Of a stretch of DNA of 22,506 nt, positions 1 through 7,267 are shown piece by piece (the stretch's first letter is position 1; the number at the start of each line of letters is the position of its first letter). The position numbers were made by a program, and so were the translations under genes. Source of the stretch: Desulfobacteraceae bacterium. Its GTDB lineage: Bacteria > Desulfobacterota > Desulfobacteria > Desulfobacterales > SURF-15. The stretch spans positions 1 through 22,506 of the forward strand of contig QZKK01000147.1 of NCBI GenBank assembly GCA_003599475.1. Direction: 5' to 3'. The notes beneath the pieces were generated by a model. It had not been told where the DNA came from. It saw nothing but the letters and a program-made list of their open reading frames with translations, and ran no database searches.

Positions 1-953
1 TCATCTACCAGCTCTTCGAGGACGCTTCGGACCGGGCCGAGGACATCGCAAATATTCTCGAAAGCATCGGCGACACCCCTCATGTCAGGATCAATCGTCT
101 TTTCGACAATCGTGCCGAAGTCTGGATGAAGCTCGAGCGGGCCAATCCGGCAGGAAGCATCAAGGATCGCATCGCCCTTTCCATGGTCAACGCCGCAGAA
201 GAGAAAGGCATCCTGAGAAGCGGCAGCGTCATTATCGAACCGACTTCAGGAAATACCGGCATCGGATTGGCCATGGTGGCAGCGGTCAAACGCTATCGGC
301 TCATTCTGGTCATGCCTGAATCGATGTCCATCGAACGGAGGCGCTTGATGGCCGCATACGGTGCGCAACTGGAACTGACCCCCAGGGAGTCGGGAATGAA
401 AGGCGCCATCGCGCGAGCCGCTGAAATGATAAATGAAATGCCGAATGCATGGATGCCGATGCAGTTCGATAACGAGTCCAACATCGATGCCCATCGGCAA
501 TTTACGGCAAGGGAGATATTGGACGACTTTCCCGAAGGATTCGACCTCCTGATTACCGGAGTGGGCACCGGAGGCCATATCACCGGTGTTTCGGAGATTC
601 TGAAGAAAAGATTTCCGAGGCTCAAAGCTTTTGCAGTCGAGCCTGCCGATTCCCCCGTCATCAGCGGCGGCAAACCGGGGCCGCATCCGATTCAGGGTAT
701 CGGCGCCGGCTTCATTCCGAAGAACCTGTATACCGAACTGCTGGACGGCACCATCCAGGTGACCAAAGAAGAGTCATTTCAATTTGCCGCACGCTGTGCC
801 AGGGAAGAAGGAATCCTGGCGGGAATCTCCACGGGCGCAGCACTTGCTGCGGTTTCGAAAAAAATCGATGAGGGAGCGGCGGCCAGCCGGATCCTGACAT
901 TTTGTTACGACACGGGAGAGCGGTATCTGTCGATCGAAGGCCTGTTCGATTGA
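1..953 (+). CDS. cysK: Cysteine synthase (O-acetylserine sulfhydrylase), 5' partial
   Basis: This is a PLP-dependent enzyme that makes L-cysteine from O-acetylserine and sulfide in the cytoplasm. The frame is open from base 3 and has no ATG, GTG or TTG before the internal ATG at 126. The conserved N-terminal segment [12 protein letters not shown] lies upstream of that ATG, so the true start is left of the window and only a few residues are missing. Visible family motifs in order: [11 protein letters not shown] with the PLP-binding Lys, SGNTGIG (substrate loop), GTGGHITG (PLP phosphate loop), STGAA, and a C-terminal ERYLS. The length (about 317 visible residues) suits the CysK/CysM fold type II family. 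CysK is favoured over cystathionine beta-synthase because there is no C-terminal CBS domain. The gene ends at TGA 951-953, directly fused to a repeat element, and converges on sdhB. Confidence 0.93.
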   Translation, partial: IYQLFEDASDRAEDIANILESIGDTPHVRINRLFDNRAEVWMKLERANPAGSIKDRIALSMVNAAEEKGILRSGSVIIEPTSGNTGIGLAMVAAVKRYRLILVMPESMSIERRRLMAAYGAQLELTPRESGMKGAIARAAEMINEMPNAWMPMQFDNESNIDAHRQFTAREILDDFPEGFDLLITGVGTGGHITGVSEILKKRFPRLKAFAVEPADSPVISGGKPGPHPIQGIGAGFIPKNLYTELLDGTIQVTKEESFQFAARCAREEGILAGISTGAALAAVSKKIDEGAAASRILTFCYDTGERYLSIEGLFD

Positions 954-1054
954 GCGTTCAGCGTTCAGGGGTTCAGCGTTCAGGCAAATACGTGGTTTGT
1001 TGCCCGGCGCTGACACCTGAGACCCGACACCTGACACCTGAAACCCGGGAGCCT
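953..1054. repeat. Word-built imperfect inverted repeat between convergent cysK and sdhB
   Basis: The left part (953-985) is a tandem of the word GCGTTCAG/GGTTCAG. The right part (1008-1054) is a tandem of CTGACACCTGAGACC and CTGACACCTGAAACC. The right part is roughly the reverse complement of the left, for example GGGTTCAGCGTTCAGG against GGTTTCAGGTGTCAGG. The element fills the whole gap between the two convergent genes and begins at the last base of the cysK stop codon. A bidirectional terminator role is an inference, since there is no clear T-run. It shares a 19-base string with the element at 13099-13178. Confidence 0.7.
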
Positions 1055-1058
1055 GGCT

Positions 1059-1763
1059 CTACTTTTTCTTCTGCTTCTGCAGGCGCTTGATCTGCCCCAG
1101 GCACCGCGTCACCGGGATTCCCTTCGGACAGACATCGGTGCACCACCACATGGTTTTGCACCCCCAGATCCCGTCTTCGCTGTCGATTTCTTCGAGTCGA
1201 CTTTCCGTGGCTTGATCCCGGTCGTCGAAAATATAGCGGAATGCGCGCAGCAGTGCCGCCGGACCCAGGTATTTTTCATTTACCCGCGATATCGGGCAGG
1301 CCGCCGTACACGATGCGCAGAGGATACAGCGCAGGGCTGGTTCGATGAACTGCTGATTTTCCGGATTCTGAAAAAACTCCTTCTCGGGAATGTCCGAATC
1401 GTGGATCAGATAAGGCCTTACCGCGCGATGCTTTTCAAAAAAAGGCTTCATGTCGACCACCAGGTCTTTGATCACCGGAAAAAGGGGGATGGGCTCGATG
1501 ACAAAGTTGTTGGCGGTTTTGAAATCGCGGATCAGCTTCTGGCAGGCGAGCTCGATCTTCCCGTTTATCGTCATCGAGTCCGAACCGCAGATTCCGTGGG
1601 CGCACGAATGCCGAAAAGCCAACGTCGGATCCTGCTCCCATCGAATCCTGTTGAGGCAATCGAGAATTTTATCCGTCGGTTCCGTCTCCAGGGTAAACTC
1701 CTGATAGCGGTGGGTCTTGTCCACCCCGGGATCGTATCGATAAATGATAAATAGACTCTTCAT
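1059..1763 (-). CDS. sdhB: Succinate dehydrogenase / fumarate reductase iron-sulfur subunit
   Basis: This 234-residue subunit carries electrons between the flavoprotein and the quinone or partner protein. The N-terminal 2Fe-2S domain contains CAHGICGSDSMTINGKIELAC; the third ligand position is Asp, as in E. coli SdhB. The C-terminal part carries CILCASCTAACP and, further on, CKTMWWCTDVCPKG, the standard 4Fe-4S/3Fe-4S pattern. The open frame continues upstream into sdhA, but the start chosen here (MKSLFIIYRY) follows an AGAGGA site and lies one base after the sdhA stop, so the pair is translationally coupled. The Trp and His that line the ubiquinone site of E. coli SdhB are not at the matching positions, and the pattern there is closer to FrdB. 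No membrane anchor gene is present nearby. Succinate dehydrogenase and fumarate reductase cannot be told apart from sequence alone. Confidence 0.93.
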   Translation of the reverse strand: MKSLFIIYRYDPGVDKTHRYQEFTLETEPTDKILDCLNRIRWEQDPTLAFRHSCAHGICGSDSMTINGKIELACQKLIRDFKTANNFVIEPIPLFPVIKDLVVDMKPFFEKHRAVRPYLIHDSDIPEKEFFQNPENQQFIEPALRCILCASCTAACPISRVNEKYLGPAALLRAFRYIFDDRDQATESRLEEIDSEDGIWGCKTMWWCTDVCPKGIPVTRCLGQIKRLQKQKKK

Positions 1764-1764
1764 A

Positions 1765-3492
1765 TCAATAGGTCCTCTCTTTCGGCTGGAACCGGGTGAT
1801 GGAGACCGGTTTGGTTGAAATGACCGGAGCTTTGTCTTGTTGGTAGCGAAAAAGCGTATGGTGCAGAAAATTGCGATCGTCTCTATCGGGATGATCTTCC
1901 CGGGAATGCGCTCCGCGGCTTTCCTTTCGATACAGGGCACCCAGGATGATGGCCTCGGAAAGATCGAGCATGTTTTTGAGCTCCAGCGCATCGAGTAGAT
2001 CGCGATTGAAGCAGCCCCCTTTATCCTTGAGGGAAATCCGATCGTATCGGAGCCTGAGCTCCCGTATCGTATCGAGCGCCCCTTGAAGGTGTTTCTCCGA
2101 TCGGAACACGGAGACATGATCCATCATCACCGACTGCATCTCGGAGCGGATCGCAGCGCTGTCTTCCTTTCCCCTGCTCTTCATCAACCTGGATAGGCTC
2201 TGTGCTGCAGGCTTTTCCGGATTTTTGGGAAGCTTCGGCATGGGGACGCTGGAAACGGCATCTTTCATCTCGGCACCCGTCCGCCTGCCGAAAACAAGCA
2301 GATCGAGAAGTGCGTTGCACCCGAGCCGGTTGGCCCCGTGGACGGATACACAGGCACATTCTCCTGCGGCATAGAGCCCCGGAAACGGGGCTCCCTTTTC
2401 GTCCAGAAGGACATGCCCGTCTATGCCGGATGCGATTCCCCCCATCATATAGTGGCAGGTCGGCTGTACGGGAATCGGCTCCTTTGCCGGATCCACTCCG
2501 GCATAAGTGCGGGCAAACTCGGTAATGTCGGCAAGCTTCGATTCGATCACTTCTTTTCCCAGGTGCGTCAAATCGAGATGGACGTAATCTTTCCCGCCGA
2601 TTCCTCTGGATTCCCGGATTTCCCTCAGGATGCATCGGCTTACGAGGTCTCTGGCAGCCAGATCCTTGATGACCGGCGCATACCGCTCCATGAAGCGCTC
2701 CCCTGAATCGTTTCGAAGGATCCCCCCTTCTCCCCTGGCAGCCTCGCTGATCAGGATGCCGAGTTTGTAAATCCCGGTCGGATGGAACTGCACAAACTCC
2801 ATATCCTCCAACTGCGCGCCCGCATAGTATGCCAGGGCCATTCCGTCTCCGGTGCTGGCATAGGCGTTTGATGTCGTCTTGAAGATCTTTCCGGCTCCCC
2901 CGGTCGCCAGCATGACCACCTTGGCCTGGAACACGTGGAGTTGTCCTGTGGCCAGTTCATATGCAACCAAACCTGCGCATCTCCCGTTTTTTATGATCAA
3001 GGAGAGAGCATGGAATTCATCAAAGAAATCGATCCCCTGCTGGAGGCATTTTTCCCACAACGTATCCATGATGACGCGGCCGGTGCGGGTGGCGGCGTAG
3101 CAAGCCCTTTTGATCGGAGCCTCACCGAAATTCCGGGTGTGGCCCCCGAAAGCCCTCTGTGCGATTTTCCCTTCCGGAGTGCGATTGAATGGAACTCCCA
3201 TGTGCTCGAGCTCGTAGACGACACGGATGGCATCATGGGCGAGAATTTCGATCGCATCCTGGTCCCCGAGGTAGTCGCTCCCCTTGACGGTATCGAACAT
3301 ATGCCATTCCCAGTGGTCCTCCTCCTGGTTTCCCAATGCCGCGCCGATGCCTCCCTGGGCCGCCCCCGAATGGGAACGTGTGGCGAACACTTTGCTGATG
3401 ACCGCGGTTTTGACATCCTGTCCCAGTTCGATGGCGGCCCGGAGTCCCGCCAGGCCGGACCCGACAATGACTACGTCGTATTGGTGATCCAT
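1765..3492 (-). CDS. sdhA: Succinate dehydrogenase / fumarate reductase flavoprotein subunit
   Basis: This 575-residue catalytic subunit interconverts succinate and fumarate with covalently bound FAD. The N-terminal dinucleotide fold is VVIVGSGLAGLRAAIE (residues 7-22). RSHSGAAQGGIG contains His41, the expected FAD-linking histidine. Active-site segments visible are QFHPTGIY, LISEAARGEGG, RFMERYAP and PTCHYMMGGI, and the C-terminal capping and helical domains are complete. The length is typical (E. coli SdhA 588, FrdA 602). The start ATG follows GAAGG at a 6-base spacing and lies 13 bases after the stop of the Cys-rich small gene. It is the second gene of an apparent three-gene operon with sdhB. 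Direction of the reaction in vivo is not decidable from the sequence. Confidence 0.95.
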   Translation of the reverse strand: MDHQYDVVIVGSGLAGLRAAIELGQDVKTAVISKVFATRSHSGAAQGGIGAALGNQEEDHWEWHMFDTVKGSDYLGDQDAIEILAHDAIRVVYELEHMGVPFNRTPEGKIAQRAFGGHTRNFGEAPIKRACYAATRTGRVIMDTLWEKCLQQGIDFFDEFHALSLIIKNGRCAGLVAYELATGQLHVFQAKVVMLATGGAGKIFKTTSNAYASTGDGMALAYYAGAQLEDMEFVQFHPTGIYKLGILISEAARGEGGILRNDSGERFMERYAPVIKDLAARDLVSRCILREIRESRGIGGKDYVHLDLTHLGKEVIESKLADITEFARTYAGVDPAKEPIPVQPTCHYMMGGIASGIDGHVLLDEKGAPFPGLYAAGECACVSVHGANRLGCNALLDLLVFGRRTGAEMKDAVSSVPMPKLPKNPEKPAAQSLSRLMKSRGKEDSAAIRSEMQSVMMDHVSVFRSEKHLQGALDTIRELRLRYDRISLKDKGGCFNRDLLDALELKNMLDLSEAIILGALYRKESRGAHSREDHPDRDDRNFLHHTLFRYQQDKAPVISTKPVSITRFQPKERTY

Positions 3493-3505
3493 GTCACACC
3501 TTCTT

Positions 3506-3772
3506 TCAGTCGCATTTGAATGGATAGAAATGGTAATAGCAGTATCCGCCGGGATCTTTGTACATCAATTCCGTATCTGCCATGCACTGGCCGATCATGC
3601 GCCTTGAAGCTTCTTCATAATCCGGGCGTTTTTCCTCTTTCTTCTTGCATTCCATGCAGACCGCATCATGATTGTAGACCGACAGCACCCGCGGGTCCGC
3701 AGGACCCAGCCTCTTTTCGCATTCCGAACACCGGAGGGCGCAGGAGATCTTTTTTTCCCATTCGTGTCTCAT
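3506..3772 (-). CDS. Small Cys-rich protein at the head of the sdhAB operon
   Basis: I do not recognise this 88-residue protein as a named family. It has eight cysteines, at residues 11, 15, 18, 39, 42, 63, 78 and 87. The first five form a CxxxCxxC plus CxxC arrangement (CALRCSEC and CMEC) that could hold zinc or an iron-sulfur cluster. No signal peptide or membrane helix is visible, and the C-terminus is aromatic-rich (GGYCYYHFYPFKCD). The start used is the ATG at 3772, with AGGGAG about 14 bases upstream. A longer in-frame start exists near 3919, but the added residues are low-complexity and look like translated intergenic sequence. The gene ends 13 bases before sdhA, so it is probably co-transcribed and may serve maturation or electron transfer of the SdhAB pair. 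That role is inference. Confidence 0.72.
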   Translation of the reverse strand: MRHEWEKKISCALRCSECEKRLGPADPRVLSVYNHDAVCMECKKKEEKRPDYEEASRRMIGQCMADTELMYKDPGGYCYYHFYPFKCD

Positions 3773-3851
3773 GATTTTTTGTCGGCTCCCTGTCTGTTGT
3801 TCCCGTTCCCGCTCATTTTGCCGCAAGTGCTCTTCTACGAGGAAATCTCTC

Positions 3852-3880
3852 CTTTGTGCCTCCGGGTCTTGGTGCCTGAA
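3852..3880. repeat. Possible degenerate word repeat upstream of the sdh operon
   Basis: The stretch contains two near-copies of a short word, TTTGTGCCTCC and TTGGTGCCTGA, in the leader of the Cys-rich gene. It resembles the other word repeats in this window but has no visible complementary arm. The rest of 3773-3980 shows no gene and no convincing promoter. Confidence 0.3.
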
Positions 3881-3980
3881 CTGATCCGAACGGAAGAAAC
3901 AGGATCGATTCGCGTGCATGGAGAAATCGCGTACAGTCTCACCCTATATCGATTCCGGACATGGATCAAGGGACCCGGAT

Positions 3981-4081
3981 GAGCTGAAAGTTGAAGGCTG
4001 AAAGCTCAAAGAAAAAGCTCGATTCTCAGTCATTGACTTTGATCCATCAGCTTTGAGCTTTCAGCTTTCCGCTTTCAGCTC
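3981..4081. repeat. 31-bp inverted repeat overlapping the copA 3' end (candidate terminator)
   Basis: The left arm is 3981-4011 and the right arm 4051-4081. They are reverse complements except at three positions, separated by a 39-base spacer. Each arm is made of AGCTTTCAGC-type words. The right arm includes the last codons and stop of the copper ATPase gene, so the repeat and the gene end have merged. Placed between the leftward copA and the leftward sdh operon, it could end copA transcription, although no T-run follows. Confidence 0.8.
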
Positions 4082-6571
4082 CTGTACCGTCTTTCTGCTG
4101 AAGCTTTGCGTCCTGAAAACCGGAGACTTCTCTTTCGATCGATACAGCCGCAGACTGTTGGATACCACCGTCACGCTGCTCATGGACATCGCCAGCGCCG
4201 CGAGGATGGGATGCAGGTGTCTCAACGCGAGCGGAAGTGATTCAAAGGGGGAAAGCACTCCGGCAGCCAAGGGAATGAGAATCACGTTGTAAAAAAAAGC
4301 CCAGAAGAGGTTCTGCCGGATGGTTTTCATGGTGGCGCGGCTGAGTGCGATCGCGCGGGCCACGCCCTTGAGGCTCCCTCCGGAGAGGATGATTCCGGCC
4401 GATTCGATGGCGATGTCGGTGCCGGTTCCGATCGCCATCCCCACATCGGCCTGTGCCAGCGCTGGCGCGTCGTTGATGCCGTCGCCGACCATACCCACCC
4501 TTTTCCCCCGATCCTGGAGTTCCTTTACCTTGGAGGATTTTTGTTCCGGCTGGACTTCGGCAAAGATTTCCCGAATGTGCACCTTTTCGGCGATGGCGCG
4601 GGCGGTGTGGAGGTTGTCTCCGGTCAGCATGACGACCTGAAGATGCATCCGCTGGAGCCATTCTACCGCTTCCTCCGATTCCGGTTTCAACGTATCCGAA
4701 ACGGCAACGATGCCTGCGGCTTCCTTGTCCGGCGCAACCACCATGGCAGTCTTCCCCTGGGATTGCAGAAATCGGATTTTATCGAGCAGAGGCTCCATAT
4801 CGACTCCGGTCTGCTCAAACCAGCCGGGTTTTCCGACCCGAAAGTTCTTTCCATCGATAGAAGCCTCAACACCCAGGCCGCCGGATGACTTGAAATCCGC
4901 AATTTGAAGAAGCGTCAAACCCCTCTTTCCGGCTTCCTGTACGATCGCTTTACCGAGCGGATGCTCCGACCCTCGTTCGACGGAGGCCGCAGCCGTCAGC
5001 ATGGCCTCTTCATTCTGAAAATAAGAACCGATCCGGATCAGATCGGTAACAACCGGTTTCCCCTCGGTAATGGTACCGGTTTTATCCAAGACGATGGTAT
5101 CCAGATGCGAAGCCTTCTCCAGCGATTGGCTGTTTTTAAAGAGGACTCCCTGCTCCGCGCCTCTTCCGGTGCCTGCCATGATCGCTGTCGGTGTGGCCAG
5201 CCCCAGCGCACATGGGCAGGCGATGATCAGAACCGCAACCAGCCGAATCATGGCCGGAACAAATGCTCCCCCGACAGCCCACCAGAGAATGAATACGAGC
5301 AGTGCGATGCCGATCACCGATGGGACGAATATGGCCGCCACCCGGTCCGCCAGCGCCTGGATCGGGGCTTTGCTGCCTTGAGCCTCCTGAACCAGCCGGA
5401 TGATCTGAGCAAGGGCGGTCTCTTTTCCGATCCGGGTTGCACGGAATTTCAAGAGGCCTTCCTGGTTGAACGTCCCCCCCACCACGGGATCTTCCGGATT
5501 TTTATCCACCGGAATCGGCTCCCCTGTCAACATCGATTCATCGACCGCAGATCTGCCTTCGGTTACGATGCCATCCACAGGGATGCTCTGGCCAGGGCGG
5601 ACCACCACCGTATCGCCCCGGATCACCTCTTCCAGGGGAATTTCCAATTCTTTCCCGCCGCGGAGGACGAAGGCCTTTTTTGGTGCCAGATCCATCAGTT
5701 TCCGAATGGCCTGGCCGGTTCGGCCCTTCGTTCTTGCTTCCAGCATCTTTCCAAGCTTGATCAGGGTGATGATCACTGCGGCGGTTTCAAAGTAGACGTG
5801 TTGACCCGAAGCGGGCGCAAGAAGAAGAATCAACGAGTAAAAATAGGCTACAGACGAGCCCAAGGCTACCAGGACGTCCATGTTCGCGGTGCCGTTTCGC
5901 AGATTTTTCCAGCTTCCGACATAGTAATCCCAGCCTGTGTAAAATTGAACCGGGGTAGCCAATGCCAGAAACAGCCAATTGACCCATGCGGAATGGCTCC
6001 ATGCCCCCAACAGTTGAAAGTCGCGCGCCATGCTCAACACGAAAAGAGGGGCTGCAAACGCCGCTCCCACGATAAATTTACGGGTCTGATTGCGGATTTC
6101 AGCGGCTCGGGCCTGGAGTTCGAAATCATCGGCCTCCCCCGATCCGCTCGGTAAGACCGCCTCGAATCCGATCCTTTTGAGAACGCCGGCAATCTCCTCA
6201 AGCGAGGTCAAAGAAGGCAGATACTCGAGGGCCAAACGCTCCGAAGCAAAATTCACAGAGGCGGAGACGACGCCCGGCACCTTCTTTCCGAGTGTTCGTT
6301 CAATGTTGAGGGCGCAGTTGGCACACGTCATGCCGCGCACCGGAAATTCGAGCCTGGCCGTAGCCACTTCGAATCCTGCCCGTTGAATCTTTTCGACGAT
6401 ATCGACTATTTTGATGCTTCCCGGGTCGAAAGAGACGGTCGCCCTTTCGGTTGCAAAGTTTACATTCGCATTGCTGACCCCGGAAAGCTTTTTGACATTA
6501 CGCTCGATGTTCATCGCGCAGTTGGCACACGTCATGCCGGATACCGGCAGGGTGACGGTCTGCTGGCTCAT
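4061..6571 (-). CDS. copA: Copper-transporting P1B-type ATPase
   Basis: This 836-residue inner-membrane pump drives Cu(I) export with ATP. There are two N-terminal heavy-metal-associated domains with CANC at residues 15-18 and 83-86. A membrane domain follows with several helices (about 165-270 and 415-450). CPC at 452-454 ([15 protein letters not shown]) is the transmembrane Cu(I) site of P1B-1 pumps. DKTGT (Asp496) is the phosphorylation site, SEHPLG is the P1B HP motif, and TGDN and [10 protein letters not shown] complete the P domain. The last residues (ELKAES) are read from an intergenic repeat arm. The start ATG follows TAGGAG, which overlaps the stop of the small HMA gene 9 bases upstream, so the two are coupled. 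No CueR or CsoR regulator gene is in the window. Silver is a possible second substrate. Confidence 0.95.
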   Translation of the reverse strand: MSQQTVTLPVSGMTCANCAMNIERNVKKLSGVSNANVNFATERATVSFDPGSIKIVDIVEKIQRAGFEVATARLEFPVRGMTCANCALNIERTLGKKVPGVVSASVNFASERLALEYLPSLTSLEEIAGVLKRIGFEAVLPSGSGEADDFELQARAAEIRNQTRKFIVGAAFAAPLFVLSMARDFQLLGAWSHSAWVNWLFLALATPVQFYTGWDYYVGSWKNLRNGTANMDVLVALGSSVAYFYSLILLLAPASGQHVYFETAAVIITLIKLGKMLEARTKGRTGQAIRKLMDLAPKKAFVLRGGKELEIPLEEVIRGDTVVVRPGQSIPVDGIVTEGRSAVDESMLTGEPIPVDKNPEDPVVGGTFNQEGLLKFRATRIGKETALAQIIRLVQEAQGSKAPIQALADRVAAIFVPSVIGIALLVFILWWAVGGAFVPAMIRLVAVLIIACPCALGLATPTAIMAGTGRGAEQGVLFKNSQSLEKASHLDTIVLDKTGTITEGKPVVTDLIRIGSYFQNEEAMLTAAASVERGSEHPLGKAIVQEAGKRGLTLLQIADFKSSGGLGVEASIDGKNFRVGKPGWFEQTGVDMEPLLDKIRFLQSQGKTAMVVAPDKEAAGIVAVSDTLKPESEEAVEWLQRMHLQVVMLTGDNLHTARAIAEKVHIREIFAEVQPEQKSSKVKELQDRGKRVGMVGDGINDAPALAQADVGMAIGTGTDIAIESAGIILSGGSLKGVARAIALSRATMKTIRQNLFWAFFYNVILIPLAAGVLSPFESLPLALRHLHPILAALAMSMSSVTVVSNSLRLYRSKEKSPVFRTQSFSRKTVQELKAES

Positions 6572-6580
6572 CGATTTCTC

Positions 6581-6787
6581 CTATTCGGACGGCGGATAAT
6601 TGATCTCTTTGAGCGTGCCCACAATCCTGTCATAGGTGGCCGGAGCCCCCCATTCGACGGTGACCGTTTTCTTTTCGATGTCTCCCTCCACCCTGGAAAC
6701 GCCCTCGATTTCGCTCAACTCGTTCTTGATGGACATGGTACAGTGTCCGCAAGAGATGTTCGGTATCGAAAAAGTCCTTTTTTCCAT
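6581..6787 (-). CDS. copZ: Copper-chaperone-like HMA domain protein
   Basis: This is a single HMA domain of 68 residues (MEKRTFSIPNISCGHC...). The metal site is CGHC (13-16) in place of the more usual CxxC core such as CANC in the partner ATPase. CopZ-type proteins carry Cu(I) in the cytosol and hand it to CopA. The start chosen follows AAAGGAG at a 5-base spacing; a longer in-frame start near 6862 would add residues read from the promoter region. Its stop is 9 bases before copA and the ATPase ribosome-binding site overlaps it. The His in the metal loop could also point to zinc or mercury, so copper specificity rests on the neighbouring pump. Confidence 0.85.
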   Translation of the reverse strand: MEKRTFSIPNISCGHCTMSIKNELSEIEGVSRVEGDIEKKTVTVEWGAPATYDRIVGTLKEINYPPSE

Positions 6788-6833
6788 AAAAACTCCTTTC
6801 GGGGAAAGTAATCGGAATTTCTGTGTATGTTTC

Positions 6834-6862
6834 ACTATAATACCTTCAAATAGAATTGTCAT
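6834..6862 (-). promoter_or_regulatory. Candidate sigma-70 promoter for copZ-copA
   Basis: Reading the minus strand, ATGACA (6862-6857) and TATAGT (6839-6834) are separated by 17 bases, each one base off consensus. It lies about 50 bases upstream of the copZ start in the divergent region with feoA. The 17-base spacing differs from the 19-20 bases usual for MerR/CueR-controlled promoters. Confidence 0.55.
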
Positions 6863-6896
6863 GAATGCGTTGCTGCCCGCCCTGAAAGGACGATCA

Positions 6897-6925
6897 TTGA
6901 CAACCGCTGCCCTTGGAATTATGTT
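6897..6925 (+). promoter_or_regulatory. Candidate sigma-70 promoter for feoAB
   Basis: A perfect TTGACA (6897-6902) is followed after 17 bases by TATGTT (6920-6925). It predicts a transcript start near 6932 and a leader of about 100 bases before feoA. Confidence 0.6.
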
Positions 6926-6935
6926 AACACGTTCC

Positions 6936-6945
6936 TGTAATTACA
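6936..6945. promoter_or_regulatory. Palindrome TGTAATTACA just after the predicted feoAB start
   Basis: This is a perfect 10-base palindrome located about 4 to 14 bases downstream of the predicted transcript start, a position where a bound repressor could block transcription. It does not match the classical Fur box. An operator role is inference. Confidence 0.3.
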
Positions 6946-7030
6946 ATGGAAATTGCTGCCGCCGCCATCCGGCGCCGTTTTGAGCCTGTTTGCAGTATAT
7001 TTTCCAATCTACCAGTATAGAGGTTTGACG

Positions 7031-7258
7031 ATGCTGCTTAGCCAACTCAAGGAGGGTCAACGCGCAACGATATCCCGGGTGGGGGGCGACGGGATTTTGC
7101 GCAGAAGGATTCTTGAAATGGGGATCGTGAAGGGCACCGAAGTCTACGTCGAAAAATACGCGCCTCTTCGGGATCCGATGGAACTCATCGTCAAAGGGTA
7201 CCATATCTCTCTCCGAATCGAAGAAGCCGCCAAGATCACGGTCGAAAGTGTGAGGTAG
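7031..7258 (+). CDS. feoA: Ferrous iron transport protein A
   Basis: This is a cytoplasmic protein of 75 residues with an SH3-like fold that partners FeoB in Fe(II) uptake. The sequence shows the family hallmarks: an N-terminal LSQLKEGQRATI, the central RRRILEMGIVKGTEV, and a C-terminal strand pair ending ISLRIEEAAKITVE. The length fits the family (about 75-80 residues). The start at 7031 (MLLSQLKEG) is preferred because homology begins there and AGAGG lies upstream; the earlier in-frame ATG at 6953 would add promoter-derived residues. feoB begins 9 bases after its stop. No feoC is present. Confidence 0.93.
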   Translation: MLLSQLKEGQRATISRVGGDGILRRRILEMGIVKGTEVYVEKYAPLRDPMELIVKGYHISLRIEEAAKITVESVR

Positions 7259-7267
7259 GATTCGCTT

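Noticed and set aside
953..1058. CRISPR-like tandem array of GTTCAG/CACCTGA words
   Set aside because: Units are 7-15 bases with no spacers of regular length, and there are no cas genes; the structure is an inverted repeat, not a CRISPR.
1212..1754. 180-codon plus-strand frame antisense to sdhB
   Set aside because: Mirror of the iron-sulfur subunit gene; no motif and no initiation signal.
3773..3919. N-terminal extension of the Cys-rich small protein to an upstream ATG
   Set aside because: The extra residues are rich in Arg, Gln and Glu and overlap the degenerate word repeat; the inner ATG with AGGGAG upstream starts just before the first Cys motif.
4904..6154. Long open frame (416 codons) on the plus strand, antisense to copA
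   Set aside because: It lies wholly inside the well-supported copper ATPase gene, its product is Arg/His/Gln-rich with no recognisable motif, and it has no convincing ribosome-binding site. It is a codon-bias shadow.
6953..7030. Earlier in-frame start for feoA
   Set aside because: It would add 26 residues unlike FeoA; family homology begins at the ATG at 7031 with AGAGG upstream.
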